Notes under the pieces: generated by a model
Seen by the model: only the letters and a program-made list of their open reading frames with translations
Database searches by the model: none
Told to the model about the DNA's origin: nothing
In this document: piece after piece, positions 22,791 to 31,817 of the stretch
Layout of the letters: each line of letters opens with the position of its first letter
How positions within the stretch are numbered: position 1 is the stretch's first letter
From: Rossellomorea vietnamensis
GTDB lineage: Bacteria > Bacillota > Bacilli > Bacillales > Bacillaceae_B
Assembly: GCF_008180415.1 (NCBI RefSeq)
Contig: NZ_VTEI01000017.1
Span: 1-64,000 of the forward strand
Reading direction: 5' to 3'
DNA length: 64,000 bases
Program-made: the position numbers and the translations under genes

Positions 22791-24053
22791 ATGAAAGCAT
22801 ATATTCTGGAATGCAGGACTAATTATAAAAGCTATAACCGTAACGTCAAAATGGCCATAGCTGCTAATTTATTTACACAGATAGGCCTCGGGATCTTTAT
22901 GACCCTGTATAATCTGTATCTGAGGGATCTGGGGTACAGCGAGCTCACCAATGGAAACGTTATTGCCATGACTGCACTGGCACAGGCGATTTTCCTTGTG
23001 CCCGCCGGCTTCTTAAGCGATTTATGGGGAAGAAAGAGGGTTATGGCATTAGGAGCAGTATTGGCAGCTCTCACTCTACTGGGACGTTCTTTCTTTGAAG
23101 GAGAAACCACTCTGATTATATTGGCATTTGGAAGCGGAGCGTTCATGGCCTTCATTCAAGTTTCAATGATACCGTGGCTTGCTGAAAACTCTACTGAAAA
23201 AGAAAGAGTGCACTTATTCAGCATGCATTTCGCCATCATGATGGCTGCGAATGTCATCGGTAATCTTTTTGGCGGGCTATTATCCGACGTTCTATCTCTT
23301 TTCGGGATTGATTCACTTACCAGTCTTCGTCTGACTCTTATTTTGGGTAGTTTTCTTTACTTGGCAGGAATACTGCCGATCCTAAAAATGAAGGAGTCCG
23401 TGCGAAAACAGCCAAAGAAGATACTGGAGAAAAGCCAGTGGAGAGGAAAGGGGAAGCAGTGGAAACTGGTGTTCCTTTTTGTTGGGGCTCAGCTCATCAT
23501 CGGTATAGGCTCGGGTCTTGTTGTGCCTTATCTCAACCTTTATTTTGCCGAGCGCTTTCAAACCTCTCACTCTGCAATTGGCTTCATCTTATCTTTAGGT
23601 CAGGGTGCAACGGCAATCGCGATGATCATCGGTCCCGCTGTTGTCAATAAAATCGGTGAAGTGAAGGCAGTAGTGCTGCTTCAGTTATCGTCCCTGCCAT
23701 TCTTGATTTTGACCGGAATCACGACAAACCTGTATCTAGCGGTAGTTGGATTCTTATTCAGGCAGGCACTTATGAACGCAGGCAATCCCATACAGATGGC
23801 TCTAATGATGAAGAAAGTCCCGGATGACAAAAAAGGAATTGCAAATTCCCTGAGTCAAATGGCTTTTTCAATCGGCTGGGCAACGATGGGGCCGGTATCA
23901 ACCTATATTGTAGCAGCCTACGGGTCTTATTGGGGATATTCCATTGTTTTTGCCATAACAGGCTGCATTTATTTCATCGGCGCTGTTTATTTCTTACTTG
24001 TTTTTGGTGAAAAATCAACCTCAATTAAAAAACAACCAGCAGCGGCCTCCTAA
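22791..24053 (+). CDS. MFS transporter
   Basis: A 420-residue, 12-helix major facilitator. Signature loops: GFLSDLWGRKRVM after helix 2 and GPAVVNKIGEVKAVV in the second half. It resembles putative drug or sugar efflux proteins. ATG 22791 follows GAGGCGGAG. Substrate unknown and no regulator nearby. Confidence 0.83.
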   Translation: MKAYILECRTNYKSYNRNVKMAIAANLFTQIGLGIFMTLYNLYLRDLGYSELTNGNVIAMTALAQAIFLVPAGFLSDLWGRKRVMALGAVLAALTLLGRSFFEGETTLIILAFGSGAFMAFIQVSMIPWLAENSTEKERVHLFSMHFAIMMAANVIGNLFGGLLSDVLSLFGIDSLTSLRLTLILGSFLYLAGILPILKMKESVRKQPKKILEKSQWRGKGKQWKLVFLFVGAQLIIGIGSGLVVPYLNLYFAERFQTSHSAIGFILSLGQGATAIAMIIGPAVVNKIGEVKAVVLLQLSSLPFLILTGITTNLYLAVVGFLFRQALMNAGNPIQMALMMKKVPDDKKGIANSLSQMAFSIGWATMGPVSTYIVAAYGSYWGYSIVFAITGCIYFIGAVYFLLVFGEKSTSIKKQPAAAS

Positions 24054-24144
24054 AAAATTTCCATAATTCCCTGAAAAAATCATGTGTAAAATGGTATGCT
24101 AGGGTTAACACTACATACAACTATTTTATCAGGAGGAATTTCTC

Positions 24145-24294
24145 ATGGATAACAAGCCCGTGCACTATGATGGAACATTAAGAAACGAAACTGAGGCAGT
24201 AAATACTGCTCAAAGCGAACAGCCTTTCGTCTTAACTCCTGAAGGACGTAAAAATCTTGGCGGAAACCCATATGAGGTAAATGGCCAGGAATAA
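24145..24294 (+). CDS. Small protein, 49 residues
   Basis: ATG 24145 has a strong SD (AGGAGG) and the frame is followed by a clear terminator. The product starts MDNKPVHYDGTLRNETEAVN and ends GNPYEVNGQE; hydrophilic, no cysteine. No family recognised, but SD plus terminator make it a convincing short gene. Confidence 0.7.
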   Translation: MDNKPVHYDGTLRNETEAVNTAQSEQPFVLTPEGRKNLGGNPYEVNGQE

Positions 24295-24302
24295 GTACAA
24301 TT

Positions 24303-24333
24303 AAGAAGCTGGCGATGAGTCAGCTTCTTTTTA
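24303..24333 (+). terminator. Terminator after the 49-residue gene
   Basis: AAGAAGCTG and CAGCTTCTTTTT form a stem with U-tract. Confidence 0.85.
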
Positions 24334-24706
24334 ATGCACCAAAATATTCAGGCTGGTTCTTAGTTCTCTTATGAAGGCGTAGGGAAACCTATGCTAATGA
24401 TACAAAGAATTCGAATCATCAACGCAGAAACATAATTACCTGGCTGCCAATTAACCAACAGAACATAAAACCAATTTAGAAATAAAGTCTTTTTCTAACT
24501 GTGTGCTTCGCCCTACTATGTATCTGATAGTCTTGATTACCTATTCTATAAATAATTTGAATGCCTCATAAGACTTTAGTTCGTTTTATAAACTGGATGA
24601 TTAATGTTTGAATATCCGGGTAAATATTATTTGTTCCTTTAATGACTATGGGATTGGTGAATAAACGAATACATAAAAAGTAAAACTAAAGTGTCAAGTT
24701 ACTTAG
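24334..24706. other. Gene-free stretch upstream of azoR
   Basis: AT-rich with no reading frame, repeat copy or fold that I can support. The azoR promoter must lie in its last part, but no consensus was evident. Confidence 0.5.
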
Positions 24707-24720
24707 AAGGGAAGATCAGT

Positions 24721-25356
24721 ATGGTAAAGGTATTATACATTACAGCACACCCGCATGATGATACGCAGTCATTCAGCATGGCTGCCGGAAAAGCATTTCT
24801 GGAGTCTTATAAAGGGTCCAACCCATCGGACCAGGTCATTCATCTAGATCTTTACACGGAGGATATTCCGCAAATAGATGTGGATGTTTTTGCAGGATGG
24901 GGTAAACTTCAAAAAGGATCAGGATTTGAAGAGCTTTCTCAAGAAGAAAAGGCAAAAGTGGGAAGGCTGTCTGAATTAAGTGAACAATTCGTTTCAGCCG
25001 ATAAATATGTTTTTGTTACACCTCTTTGGAACTTTTCATTCCCGCCTGTCATGAAGGCTTATATTGATTCTGTGGCAGTTGCAGGTAAAGCTTTTAAGTA
25101 TACAGCCGAGGGACCAATCGGATTGCTTACTGACAAAAAAGCATTGCACATACAGGCACGAGGCGGCATCTACTCAGAGGGCCCTGCAGCTCAAATGGAA
25201 ATGGGCCATCGCTATTTGGACATAATCATGCAATTCTTTGGAGTTCCTTCCTTCGAAGGGTTGTTCATCGAAGGCCACAATGCAATGCCTGAAAAAGCAC
25301 AAGAAATTAAGGAAGATGGAATTGCCCGTGCGAAAGAATTAGGTAAGACGTTTTGA
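24721..25356 (+). CDS. azoR: FMN-dependent NADH:quinone oxidoreductase / azoreductase
   Basis: A 211-residue flavodoxin-like azoreductase. YITAHPHDDTQSFSMAAGKA, then VTPLWNFSFPPVMKAYIDSV binds FMN phosphate, and ARGGIYSEGPA lies by the isoalloxazine. B. subtilis AzoR1 is 208 aa. It reduces quinones and azo dyes with NADH, protecting against thiol-reactive electrophiles. ATG 24721 is preceded by AGAAGGGAAG; a GTG 30 bp upstream is in frame but lacks an SD. A terminator hairpin follows. Confidence 0.9.
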   Translation: MVKVLYITAHPHDDTQSFSMAAGKAFLESYKGSNPSDQVIHLDLYTEDIPQIDVDVFAGWGKLQKGSGFEELSQEEKAKVGRLSELSEQFVSADKYVFVTPLWNFSFPPVMKAYIDSVAVAGKAFKYTAEGPIGLLTDKKALHIQARGGIYSEGPAAQMEMGHRYLDIIMQFFGVPSFEGLFIEGHNAMPEKAQEIKEDGIARAKELGKTF

Positions 25357-25358
25357 TT

Positions 25359-25392
25359 TTAAGCCAGCAGACTTATCTGCTGGCTTTTTTGT
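25359..25392 (+). terminator. Terminator after azoR
   Basis: AAGCCAGCAGACTTATCTGC-TGGCTTTTTT: perfect stem with U-tract. Confidence 0.9.
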
Positions 25393-25522
25393 TATGTTAG
25401 TGGTTTTAAGGTGCTCATGCGAATTTCTAGAGACAATAGAATGTGTCCAGCCACCACCAACCGGCTCTTCAATAAACCAAATAAAAACCAGCAGATCAAT
25501 AGTCCGCCGGCCATAATACCAT

Positions 25523-26065
25523 TTATGATTGTGAAAATTCTGGATCCTTATACGGATGAGCCACCCAGCCTTCTGATTCAATAAACAGGCGTACCGCCAC
25601 TACTTGTTTATCCTCCATCAGTGTAAAGAAATGGGGATTACCTTCAGGGACAGAGATGACATCTCCAGGCTCCAATTCAACATCGAAGTATCCTGTCTCA
25701 TCGCTCCCTTTAATGATGAAAATCCCGTGGCCTGCCGTAATGGCACGGACTTCATCCTCCGTGTGGGTATGCACCTGTTCGAATTTCTTCAGAAGCTCTT
25801 CAATGCCGGGGGTTGATTCTGATAATGCCACTACATCCCAGCTGCCATAACCTCGGCGTTCTGCCAGTGATTCAATTTCACTTTTAAAAGTATCAATGAT
25901 CGTTTGCTTTTCATCGTCAGTGATTTGGCAGCGGTCCCGCAATTCTGCAGGAAGTTTGGATATATCCCAATGTTCATATAAAACTTCTTCTTTCGCCAAA
26001 AACTCACGGACGTTTTCTTCACCTGAAATCGTTTCATTTGTGTTTCTTACTTTAATAACAGCCAT
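25523..26065 (-). CDS. mtnD: Acireductone dioxygenase
   Basis: A 180-residue cupin. The metal motif is HTHTEDEVRAITAGHGIF (two His and Glu; a third His lies in GNPHFFTL). It oxidises 1,2-dihydroxy-3-keto-5-methylthiopentene to formate and 2-keto-4-methylthiobutyrate with Fe(II). N-terminal MAVIKVRNTNETISGEENVR is typical of the bacillar enzymes. Last gene of mtnWXBD, 16 bp after mtnB, SD AGGAGG. Expression is under the SAM riboswitch upstream of mtnW. Confidence 0.93.
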   Translation of the reverse strand: MAVIKVRNTNETISGEENVREFLAKEEVLYEHWDISKLPAELRDRCQITDDEKQTIIDTFKSEIESLAERRGYGSWDVVALSESTPGIEELLKKFEQVHTHTEDEVRAITAGHGIFIIKGSDETGYFDVELEPGDVISVPEGNPHFFTLMEDKQVVAVRLFIESEGWVAHPYKDPEFSQS

Positions 26066-26081
26066 ATTCTGATTCCTCCTA

Positions 26082-26708
26082 TTAGTTAAGCGCAGCTTGG
26101 CGCAAAGTCAGTAGTTTTACATGATAATTAAATAGAAACTCGTAAGCTTCTAAATGTTTTTTTGCTTCAAAGGCATTTTTGCCCCATACTGTAATACCGT
26201 GGTTACGGATCAAAACGGCTCCGGTGTCTCCCTGAATATGAGGGATCAGCTCACTGGCTAAACGAGGGATAACAGCATAATTTGGAATTATAGGCAGATG
26301 AAGTTCAGCATCTTCCTCCCACAGACCGAATGCTTTGATAATCTCCTGCCCTTTAAAAACCACTTTCCCTGCATCTCCGTAGAGTTCGGAGATAACATTG
26401 TTATCGACCGTATGGATGTGGAGGGAGCAGCCTGCGTTAGTCCTCCCGTAGATTTCAGAATGCAGCAAGGTCTCCGCTGAAGGCTTTAAATGAGTTTGTT
26501 CTGCAGGGTTCCCATCCTGGTCTACCAAAAGAAATTCCTCTAAGGTTGTCTTGCGTTTATCTTTGCCGCTTGCTGTCACTAAAAAGGTGAGCGGGGAGGA
26601 GTCCACCTTGATAGACAGGTTTCCGCTGGTCCCATAAAACCAATCCCGCTCGGCCAATTCCCTTTTCACTTCACTTAATTCATTCCACTTCGCAAGGTAG
26701 TTTCCCAT
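26082..26708 (-). CDS. mtnB: Methylthioribulose-1-phosphate dehydratase
   Basis: A 208-residue class II aldolase-fold dehydratase. RDWFYGTSGNLSIKV holds the phosphate-binding TSGN motif; CSLHIHTVDNN supplies zinc histidines and NHGITVWG the third. It converts MTRu-1-P to 2,3-diketo-5-methylthiopentyl-1-phosphate. The start overlaps mtnX by 29 bp, indicating translational coupling. Confidence 0.93.
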   Translation of the reverse strand: MGNYLAKWNELSEVKRELAERDWFYGTSGNLSIKVDSSPLTFLVTASGKDKRKTTLEEFLLVDQDGNPAEQTHLKPSAETLLHSEIYGRTNAGCSLHIHTVDNNVISELYGDAGKVVFKGQEIIKAFGLWEEDAELHLPIIPNYAVIPRLASELIPHIQGDTGAVLIRNHGITVWGKNAFEAKKHLEAYEFLFNYHVKLLTLRQAALN

Positions 26709-27375
26709 AAGTTCCAGCCTCTCTATTAATCTCTTTCAAAATGGATATTACTTCATCGAATGTTTCGAAAGAGAGGTAATTCAACCCCAATTCTTCACAT
26801 TTACCGGCAAGGAAATCATCACATGCAAGGACGAGGTCTGCCATCTTGGCTCCTTCAAGATCCGTAATGGAATCACCAATCACAATGATATAATCACCTT
26901 TTTCAGAGTCGTTTCGAATGATGCTTGTTTTACAGCAGCCGCATTCATTACTGCAGTGCTCGTCACAAGAATATGGCCAAGTGATTCTGATGGTATCCCC
27001 TGAAAAATCAGAGCTATTACAAAAGATTTTTTCATTTGGAACGATTCCCTCCAAAATAGGTTCCACAAAGAAATCGATTCCGCCGCTTACAATCTTTAAA
27101 TCAATGTTGTTCTGATTGCTCCATTCAATAAAATCAATGAACCCCGTCCTTAGCTGATGGGTGTCCAACAAATAGTCAATCAGCTTTGCCCTGGAAGAAG
27201 AGGGGAGAAGACGAAACATCTCGCCAACACCCTCTTTTATTGAAGTTTTTTGTGCCAGGATATCATCTTTTATAGATATCCATTCAGGTGGTGCAAATTG
27301 TTTCATTAAGGAGATAATATTATCCGTTGTGGTAATAGTTCCATCGAAATCACAGTAGATTTTTAACTTTTTCAT
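26680..27375 (-). CDS. mtnX: 2-hydroxy-3-keto-5-methylthiopentenyl-1-phosphate phosphatase
   Basis: A 231-residue HAD phosphatase. Motif I is YCDFDGTITTTDN, motif II VSGG, and motif IV IGDSITDLEGAK. It dephosphorylates the MtnW product to give the acireductone. ATG 27375 overlaps the mtnW stop as ATGA; a longer frame inside mtnW is not needed. Several cysteines occur in DEHCSNECGCCK, as in B. subtilis MtnX. Confidence 0.92.
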   Translation of the reverse strand: MKKLKIYCDFDGTITTTDNIISLMKQFAPPEWISIKDDILAQKTSIKEGVGEMFRLLPSSSRAKLIDYLLDTHQLRTGFIDFIEWSNQNNIDLKIVSGGIDFFVEPILEGIVPNEKIFCNSSDFSGDTIRITWPYSCDEHCSNECGCCKTSIIRNDSEKGDYIIVIGDSITDLEGAKMADLVLACDDFLAGKCEELGLNYLSFETFDEVISILKEINREAGTYGKLPCEVE

Positions 27376-28580
27376 ACCGTTGCCTCGCTCACTCCCCATA
27401 GCTCGATTGCTTGTTTCAATTCAAGGTGATCAATTGCTGCCAGTTCTAGCGGTATGTCACTCATTACTGCACGAATCGCCTGATTGAACGCTTTTCCTCC
27501 ACCCGCTGCACCAAGGGGGTGTCCATGGACACCTCCGCCTGCATTGATCACAGAGTCAACGCCAAAATCTCTGTAAAGGAGCGGCGTCAACCCTGGATGG
27601 ATGCCGGCAGAAGGGACCGGCAGAGCCTTCTTGATACGGGAATCTTCGGATGTTAATTCTCTTGCTATTCCTAAAGCTGAATTTCTTTCCAACGCTACAC
27701 TTCCATAAGGAGAAGGGAAGAGTGATAAATCAGCCCCTGCATACCGAAGGAGCTTTCCTAAAAGCAGCCTGTGAGAAAAACCATAATAAGGGGAAGATGT
27801 GAACGCTCCGCTGACTGCTGGATGCGCCATGACCGGCAGTCCGATTTCATTATCTTCCCGAATTGCCTGAAGCACATCCAGCCCATAGGCAAAAACATTA
27901 AAGAGGAGGAGGTCAGCTCCCGATTCTTTTGCGCGCTTGGCCTTATCTTTTAAATCAAAGGTCTTTCCGGACAGATTGACGGCATAAATGGTCCTATGGC
28001 CGGTTTCTTCATAGACACCGTCCAATACACTTTTTGCCTTTGATATTCTTTTAGTAAAAGGTGTAAGGGGATTATCAAACAGGATTTCATCATCTTTAAC
28101 TATGTCGATACCTCCAAGTGCCTGGTCTCTAAGCTGCGTTGAAAAGTAATCGAGTTCTTTTCCAATTACGCTCTTAAAGATGCTCATCAAGAGCGGTGTG
28201 TCATACTTATTGAGCATTCTCCTTATACCATCAATCCCATAGGCAGGACCTGGGAAAGCAGACTTTAATTCATCAGAGAACTGCAGATCCACCAGTTTGA
28301 TTTTTCCATCAAGAGACAGTTTTCCAAATACCGTTGTCAGAATGGCTGGGAGGTCTGTACTGAAATTAGCTGCCGGATAAAAAATTTTGATAAGCCCTTT
28401 ATTTTCCGCCAGGGCTTCTACCGACACAACACGGCCTTTATGGCGCTGAAGCTGCTTCTGTTCAAGATGGGAAAGGTCCGTCCATGACCCGACCGTGAGC
28501 CCAAGAGCAATACCTTCAGCTTTCTTTTCCAAGTTGTCCGTCGAACCATGGACAATATAAGACGCGGTTACACTTGTCAT
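27372..28580 (-). CDS. mtnW: 2,3-diketo-5-methylthiopentyl-1-phosphate enolase (RuBisCO-like)
   Basis: A 402-residue RuBisCO-like protein. GGIDIVKDDEILFDNPLTPF holds the activation lysine and metal-binding acidic residues, GLPVMAHPAVSGAF and the GGGVHGHPLGAAGGG phosphate site follow. It tautomerises diketo-MTP-1-P in methionine salvage and does not fix CO2. ATG 28580 is chosen for SD AAAGGAGC; the frame is open 72 bp upstream into the repeat array. First gene of mtnWXBD. Confidence 0.93.
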   Translation of the reverse strand: MTSVTASYIVHGSTDNLEKKAEGIALGLTVGSWTDLSHLEQKQLQRHKGRVVSVEALAENKGLIKIFYPAANFSTDLPAILTTVFGKLSLDGKIKLVDLQFSDELKSAFPGPAYGIDGIRRMLNKYDTPLLMSIFKSVIGKELDYFSTQLRDQALGGIDIVKDDEILFDNPLTPFTKRISKAKSVLDGVYEETGHRTIYAVNLSGKTFDLKDKAKRAKESGADLLLFNVFAYGLDVLQAIREDNEIGLPVMAHPAVSGAFTSSPYYGFSHRLLLGKLLRYAGADLSLFPSPYGSVALERNSALGIARELTSEDSRIKKALPVPSAGIHPGLTPLLYRDFGVDSVINAGGGVHGHPLGAAGGGKAFNQAIRAVMSDIPLELAAIDHLELKQAIELWGVSEATV

Positions 28581-28618
28581 AAATGATGCTCCTTTCAAAA
28601 CGTATGTACAAAAAACAA

Positions 28619-29015
28619 AAGCGGAAGCGCCTTGACCAGCCCCGACAGGCAAATGTTCCTCAGAGAAAAAAGGCGCTCTTTCCTTTTATTCTCTGAGGGT
28701 TATTTGACCCCGAGGGGCTAGGCGCTGAAGCTGGACGAAACAAAAGCGGAAGCGCCTTGATCAGCCCCGACAGGCAAATGTTCCAAAGAGAAAAAAGGCG
28801 CTCTTTCCTTTTATTCTCTTTGGGTTATTTGACCCCAAGGGGCTAAGTCCGTTCCAGTGGGTACGGATCCTCAGGCGCTGCAGCTGGACGAAACAAAAGC
28901 GGAAGCGCCTTGACCAGCCCCGACAGGCAAATGTTCCTCAGAGAAAAAAGGCGCTCTTTCCTTTTATTCTCTGAGGGTTATTTGACCCCGAGGGGCTAGG
29001 CGCTGAAGCTGGACG
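28619..29015 (+). repeat. 125-bp structured repeat, three tandem copies in the mtnW leader
   Basis: Copies begin at about 28619, 28743 and 28889. Copies 1 and 3 share central arms CCTCAGAGAA/TTCTCTGAGG; copy 2 has CCAAAGAGAA/TTCTCTTTGG, so base pairing is preserved. Copy 2 carries a 28-bp insertion (28845-28872) also found in the copy at 50.3 kb. The array lies between the S-box terminator and mtnW. Confidence 0.9.
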
Positions 29016-29069
29016 TGGATAATATAGCTGCAAGTAATCAACAGAGGGTGATGTTATAATTTCCTAAAC

Positions 29070-29230
29070 CTCAAAAAACCTCTTCCCGCTGAGGAAGAGG
29101 TTTTATTTTTTACAGTAAAAAATAAACTCTTATCTCTCAGCAAATATGCTGCAAGAATTAGCACCGTGCTCTAAAGTCGGTTGCCGGGCATCATCGGGCC
29201 AGTCCCTCCGCCTGCTCTTGATAAGAATAG
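29070..29230 (-). promoter_or_regulatory. SAM-I (S-box) riboswitch upstream of mtnWXBD
   Basis: Read leftward the sequence begins TTCTTATCAAGAGCAGGCGG then AGGGA, GGCCCGATGATGCCCGGCAA CC, a GCACGGTGC stem and GAGAGATAAGAG closing P1, all hallmarks of the S-box aptamer. It is followed by a terminator AAACCTCTTCCTCAGCGG-GAAGAGGTTTTTT (29073-29104). High SAM stops transcription; low SAM allows mtnWXBD expression. The alternative antiterminator pairs the 3' side of P1 with the terminator arm. Confidence 0.9.
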
Positions 29231-29363
29231 GAATAGTATAAATTTTGTTGTAATTCAAAATGGATTATGACACGTGTTTGAATTGTTGTCAAACACTTTT
29301 TGTAAGTTTTCCGTCAATTTTGAGAATCAGAGAGTGCTGGACAGAGAAGGAAGGATCGTAAGC

Positions 29364-30542
29364 CTACTGTTTAAAAAGCCCCAGCTCACCAATCCTCCTT
29401 ACCGCTTCCGCAAGAACTTCCTCATCCTGCAGGAGGCCTACCCTGACATACCCTTCTCCGTACTCGCCGAATCCAGTACCGGGTGCGACTGCAACATGCG
29501 CTTCCTCCAGCAATACTTTGAAGAACGACTCTGAAGTAAAACCCTCAGGGACAGGGAGCCATGCAAAGAAGGACCCTTTTGGCGCTTGCGCTGCCCATCC
29601 AATTTCGTGCAGCCGCTCCATCAAGAAATTCCGTCGGTTTTCATACAAAGAGACCAAGTCTTTCACACTTTCCTGAGAGGACGTCAGTGCGGTGGCAGCC
29701 GCTTTTTGGACCCCTCCAAAAAGGCTGCAGTGAAGATGATCCTGCAGGAGGTTCAAGGCTGCTATGACACTTGGGTTACCAACAGCAAATCCTACTCTCC
29801 AGCCTGCCATATTGTATGTCTTTGATAAAGTATAAATCTCGATTCCAATATCCTTCGCACCTTCCGTTTGAAGAAAGCTTAGTGGCTTTTCCCCTTCAAA
29901 TCCGATTGCCCCGTAAGCGAGGTCATGGACTACGCAAAACTTATTGTCTTTTGCCAGCTCAACTGTTTCTGAGAAGAAGTCAGCCGTGGCGATAGCGCCG
30001 GTAGGATTGTTGGGATAGTTCAGGAACATCAGTTTAGCTTCTGCTAATGAACCTTTATCCACTAGAGAATAATCAGGGAGGAAATCATTTTTCTCATGCA
30101 AAGGCATAGGGACCATTTCTGCTTTTGCCAGTGATATTCCAGACCAATAATCTGGGTACCCTGGGTCTGGCACAAGTGCGATATCTCCTTCATCCAGCAG
30201 GCACTGGCTGACTTCAATCAAACCGGCTTTACCACCGAACAGTACCGCTACTTCTGTTTCAGGATCAATATCTACATTGTATTCACGTTTATAAAATTCA
30301 GAAGCCGCTTCTTTGAAAAAAGGGTAGCCGCGAAAAGGAGAATACTTATGGAACAGAGGATTCTCGACTGCTTCTTGTGCAGATTCTATAATATGCCCGG
30401 GTGTGGGCTGATCAGGATTTCCCTGTGCTAAATTGATCACATCATGGCCCTCTGACGTTACTTTATTCACGTCTTTAACGAGTTTCGCAAAAAACTGCTG
30501 AGGAAGATTTTCTAAGGTTTTGGACTGTTTAAAAGATTTCAT
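29364..30542 (-). CDS. mtnE: Methionine-salvage aminotransferase
   Basis: A 392-residue fold-type I PLP aminotransferase. NLAQGNPDQPTP, LNYPNNPTGA and TLSKTYNMAGWRVGF (Schiff-base lysine) are visible, with VRVGLLQDEE near the end. It converts 2-keto-4-methylthiobutyrate to methionine, the final step of salvage. The position, just upstream of the mtnW riboswitch and divergent from mtnU, matches B. subtilis mtnE. SD AAAGGAG precedes ATG 30542. No S-box is seen in front of it. Confidence 0.9.
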   Translation of the reverse strand: MKSFKQSKTLENLPQQFFAKLVKDVNKVTSEGHDVINLAQGNPDQPTPGHIIESAQEAVENPLFHKYSPFRGYPFFKEAASEFYKREYNVDIDPETEVAVLFGGKAGLIEVSQCLLDEGDIALVPDPGYPDYWSGISLAKAEMVPMPLHEKNDFLPDYSLVDKGSLAEAKLMFLNYPNNPTGAIATADFFSETVELAKDNKFCVVHDLAYGAIGFEGEKPLSFLQTEGAKDIGIEIYTLSKTYNMAGWRVGFAVGNPSVIAALNLLQDHLHCSLFGGVQKAAATALTSSQESVKDLVSLYENRRNFLMERLHEIGWAAQAPKGSFFAWLPVPEGFTSESFFKVLLEEAHVAVAPGTGFGEYGEGYVRVGLLQDEEVLAEAVRRIGELGLFKQ

Positions 30543-30645
30543 AAGACGCTCCTTTTGAAAGATTCTTGAAATTCTAGTAGCTTATGTTATATGGTTAATG
30601 AAAAAATGTCCAGCCAATTTTTTGAATATTTCGAGGAGGAGTATC

Positions 30646-31434
30646 ATGGGTTTAAGGATAGCATGCTTGCAGATTGATATACAGTATGGAAAACCGGAAG
30701 AGAACAGGAAAAATGTTTCCCGGGAGTTTCAGAAATTATTTGAGGAGGAAAAAAAGCTTGATGTTGTTGTCCTTCCTGAGCTATGGACAACTGGTTATGA
30801 CCTGTCAAGGCTGGATGAGATCTCAGATGATGAAGGGAAAGAGTCAATCGAATTTCTCTCCGGCTTAGCACAAAAATACAGCATCAATATCGTCGGTGGT
30901 TCTGTCGCTAAAAAAAGCGGTGAGAATATCACCAATACACTTTATTCTTTCGATCGATCCGGGAATCTCCTGGGTGAGTACAGTAAGGTCCACCTGTTCA
31001 AACTGATGGACGAGCATCATTATCTCTCAGCAGGAAACACAAGCGGAGCGGTCACGATTGAAGGTGTTCCTTCAGCTGCGTTCATTTGTTACGATATTCG
31101 ATTTCCCGAATGGATGAGAACCCATACAGCGGGAGGGGCAGAAGTACTGTATGTCGCTGCTGAATGGCCGCTTGCGCGCGTAAATCATTGGCGGACACTT
31201 CTGCTGGCAAGAGCAATCGAAAATCAATGCTACGTTGTTGCGTGCAACCGGAGCGGAAGCGATCCCAATAATGAATTTGGCGGACATTCGATGATCATAG
31301 ATCCGTGGGGGGAAATCATAGCCGAAGCTGGTGAAGGAGAAGAAGTCATCATTTCCGACTTGGATTTAGAGAAAGTGAAACAAGTGAGGAAACAAATCCC
31401 GATTTTTCAGGATAGAAGGCCGGAGCTGTATTGA
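30646..31434 (+). CDS. mtnU: Carbon-nitrogen hydrolase (omega-amidase type) of methionine salvage
   Basis: A 262-residue nitrilase-superfamily protein with catalytic triad Glu (VVLPELWTTGYD), Lys (YSKVHLFKL) and Cys (FICYDIRFPEW). In B. subtilis mtnU lies beside mtnE, and the enzyme is thought to hydrolyse the 2-oxo-acid amide formed when MtnE uses glutamine. ATG 30646 follows GAGGAGG; the open frame upstream is unsupported. Divergent from mtnE with a 103-bp gap. Confidence 0.88.
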   Translation: MGLRIACLQIDIQYGKPEENRKNVSREFQKLFEEEKKLDVVVLPELWTTGYDLSRLDEISDDEGKESIEFLSGLAQKYSINIVGGSVAKKSGENITNTLYSFDRSGNLLGEYSKVHLFKLMDEHHYLSAGNTSGAVTIEGVPSAAFICYDIRFPEWMRTHTAGGAEVLYVAAEWPLARVNHWRTLLLARAIENQCYVVACNRSGSDPNNEFGGHSMIIDPWGEIIAEAGEGEEVIISDLDLEKVKQVRKQIPIFQDRRPELY

Positions 31435-31498
31435 TGAATGGGGGGGAGGTCTCAACGATACTTCTCCTCAAAAGTAAATGAACACCCTAAAAAAACTA

Positions 31499-31527
31499 TT
31501 GACAATTCATAACAAACCTAGTTTAAT
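31499..31527 (+). promoter_or_regulatory. Sigma-A promoter of mtnKA
   Basis: TTGACA (31499-31504) and TTTAAT (31522-31527) are separated by exactly 17 bp, about 45 bp before the S-box aptamer. Confidence 0.75.
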
Positions 31528-31570
31528 GTTCATCAGTAATAATAAAAATGTTTAGAAAAATCAAATACGA

Positions 31571-31782
31571 CATTCTCTTATCAAGAGTAGGCGGAGGGAT
31601 TTGGCCCGATGAAGCCCAGCAACCGACTGTGACCAGTATATACTGGAGCGCTTTTTATAAACGCAGGTTCAACCTAGCAGCACGGTGCTACTTCCAACAG
31701 AAAGGAAACTTTCTGGCAGATAAGAGGTGCGAAGCCTTTTAATGTCTTCAAGCCTCTTTCTGAATGAAAGGGGCTTTTTACT
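31571..31782 (+). promoter_or_regulatory. SAM-I (S-box) riboswitch upstream of mtnKA
   Basis: Aptamer landmarks: CTCTTATCAAGAGTAGGCGG, AGGGATTTGGCCCGATGAAG, CCCAGCAACCG, the GCACGGTGCTACTTCC stem and GATAAGAGG closing P1. The terminator AAGCCTCTTTC/GAAAGGGGCTTTTT is at 31750-31780. It couples mtnK-mtnA expression to low SAM. Confidence 0.93.
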
Positions 31783-31817
31783 ATGCTGAAAAGCCTTGTA
31801 AACAAGGAGGAATATAA

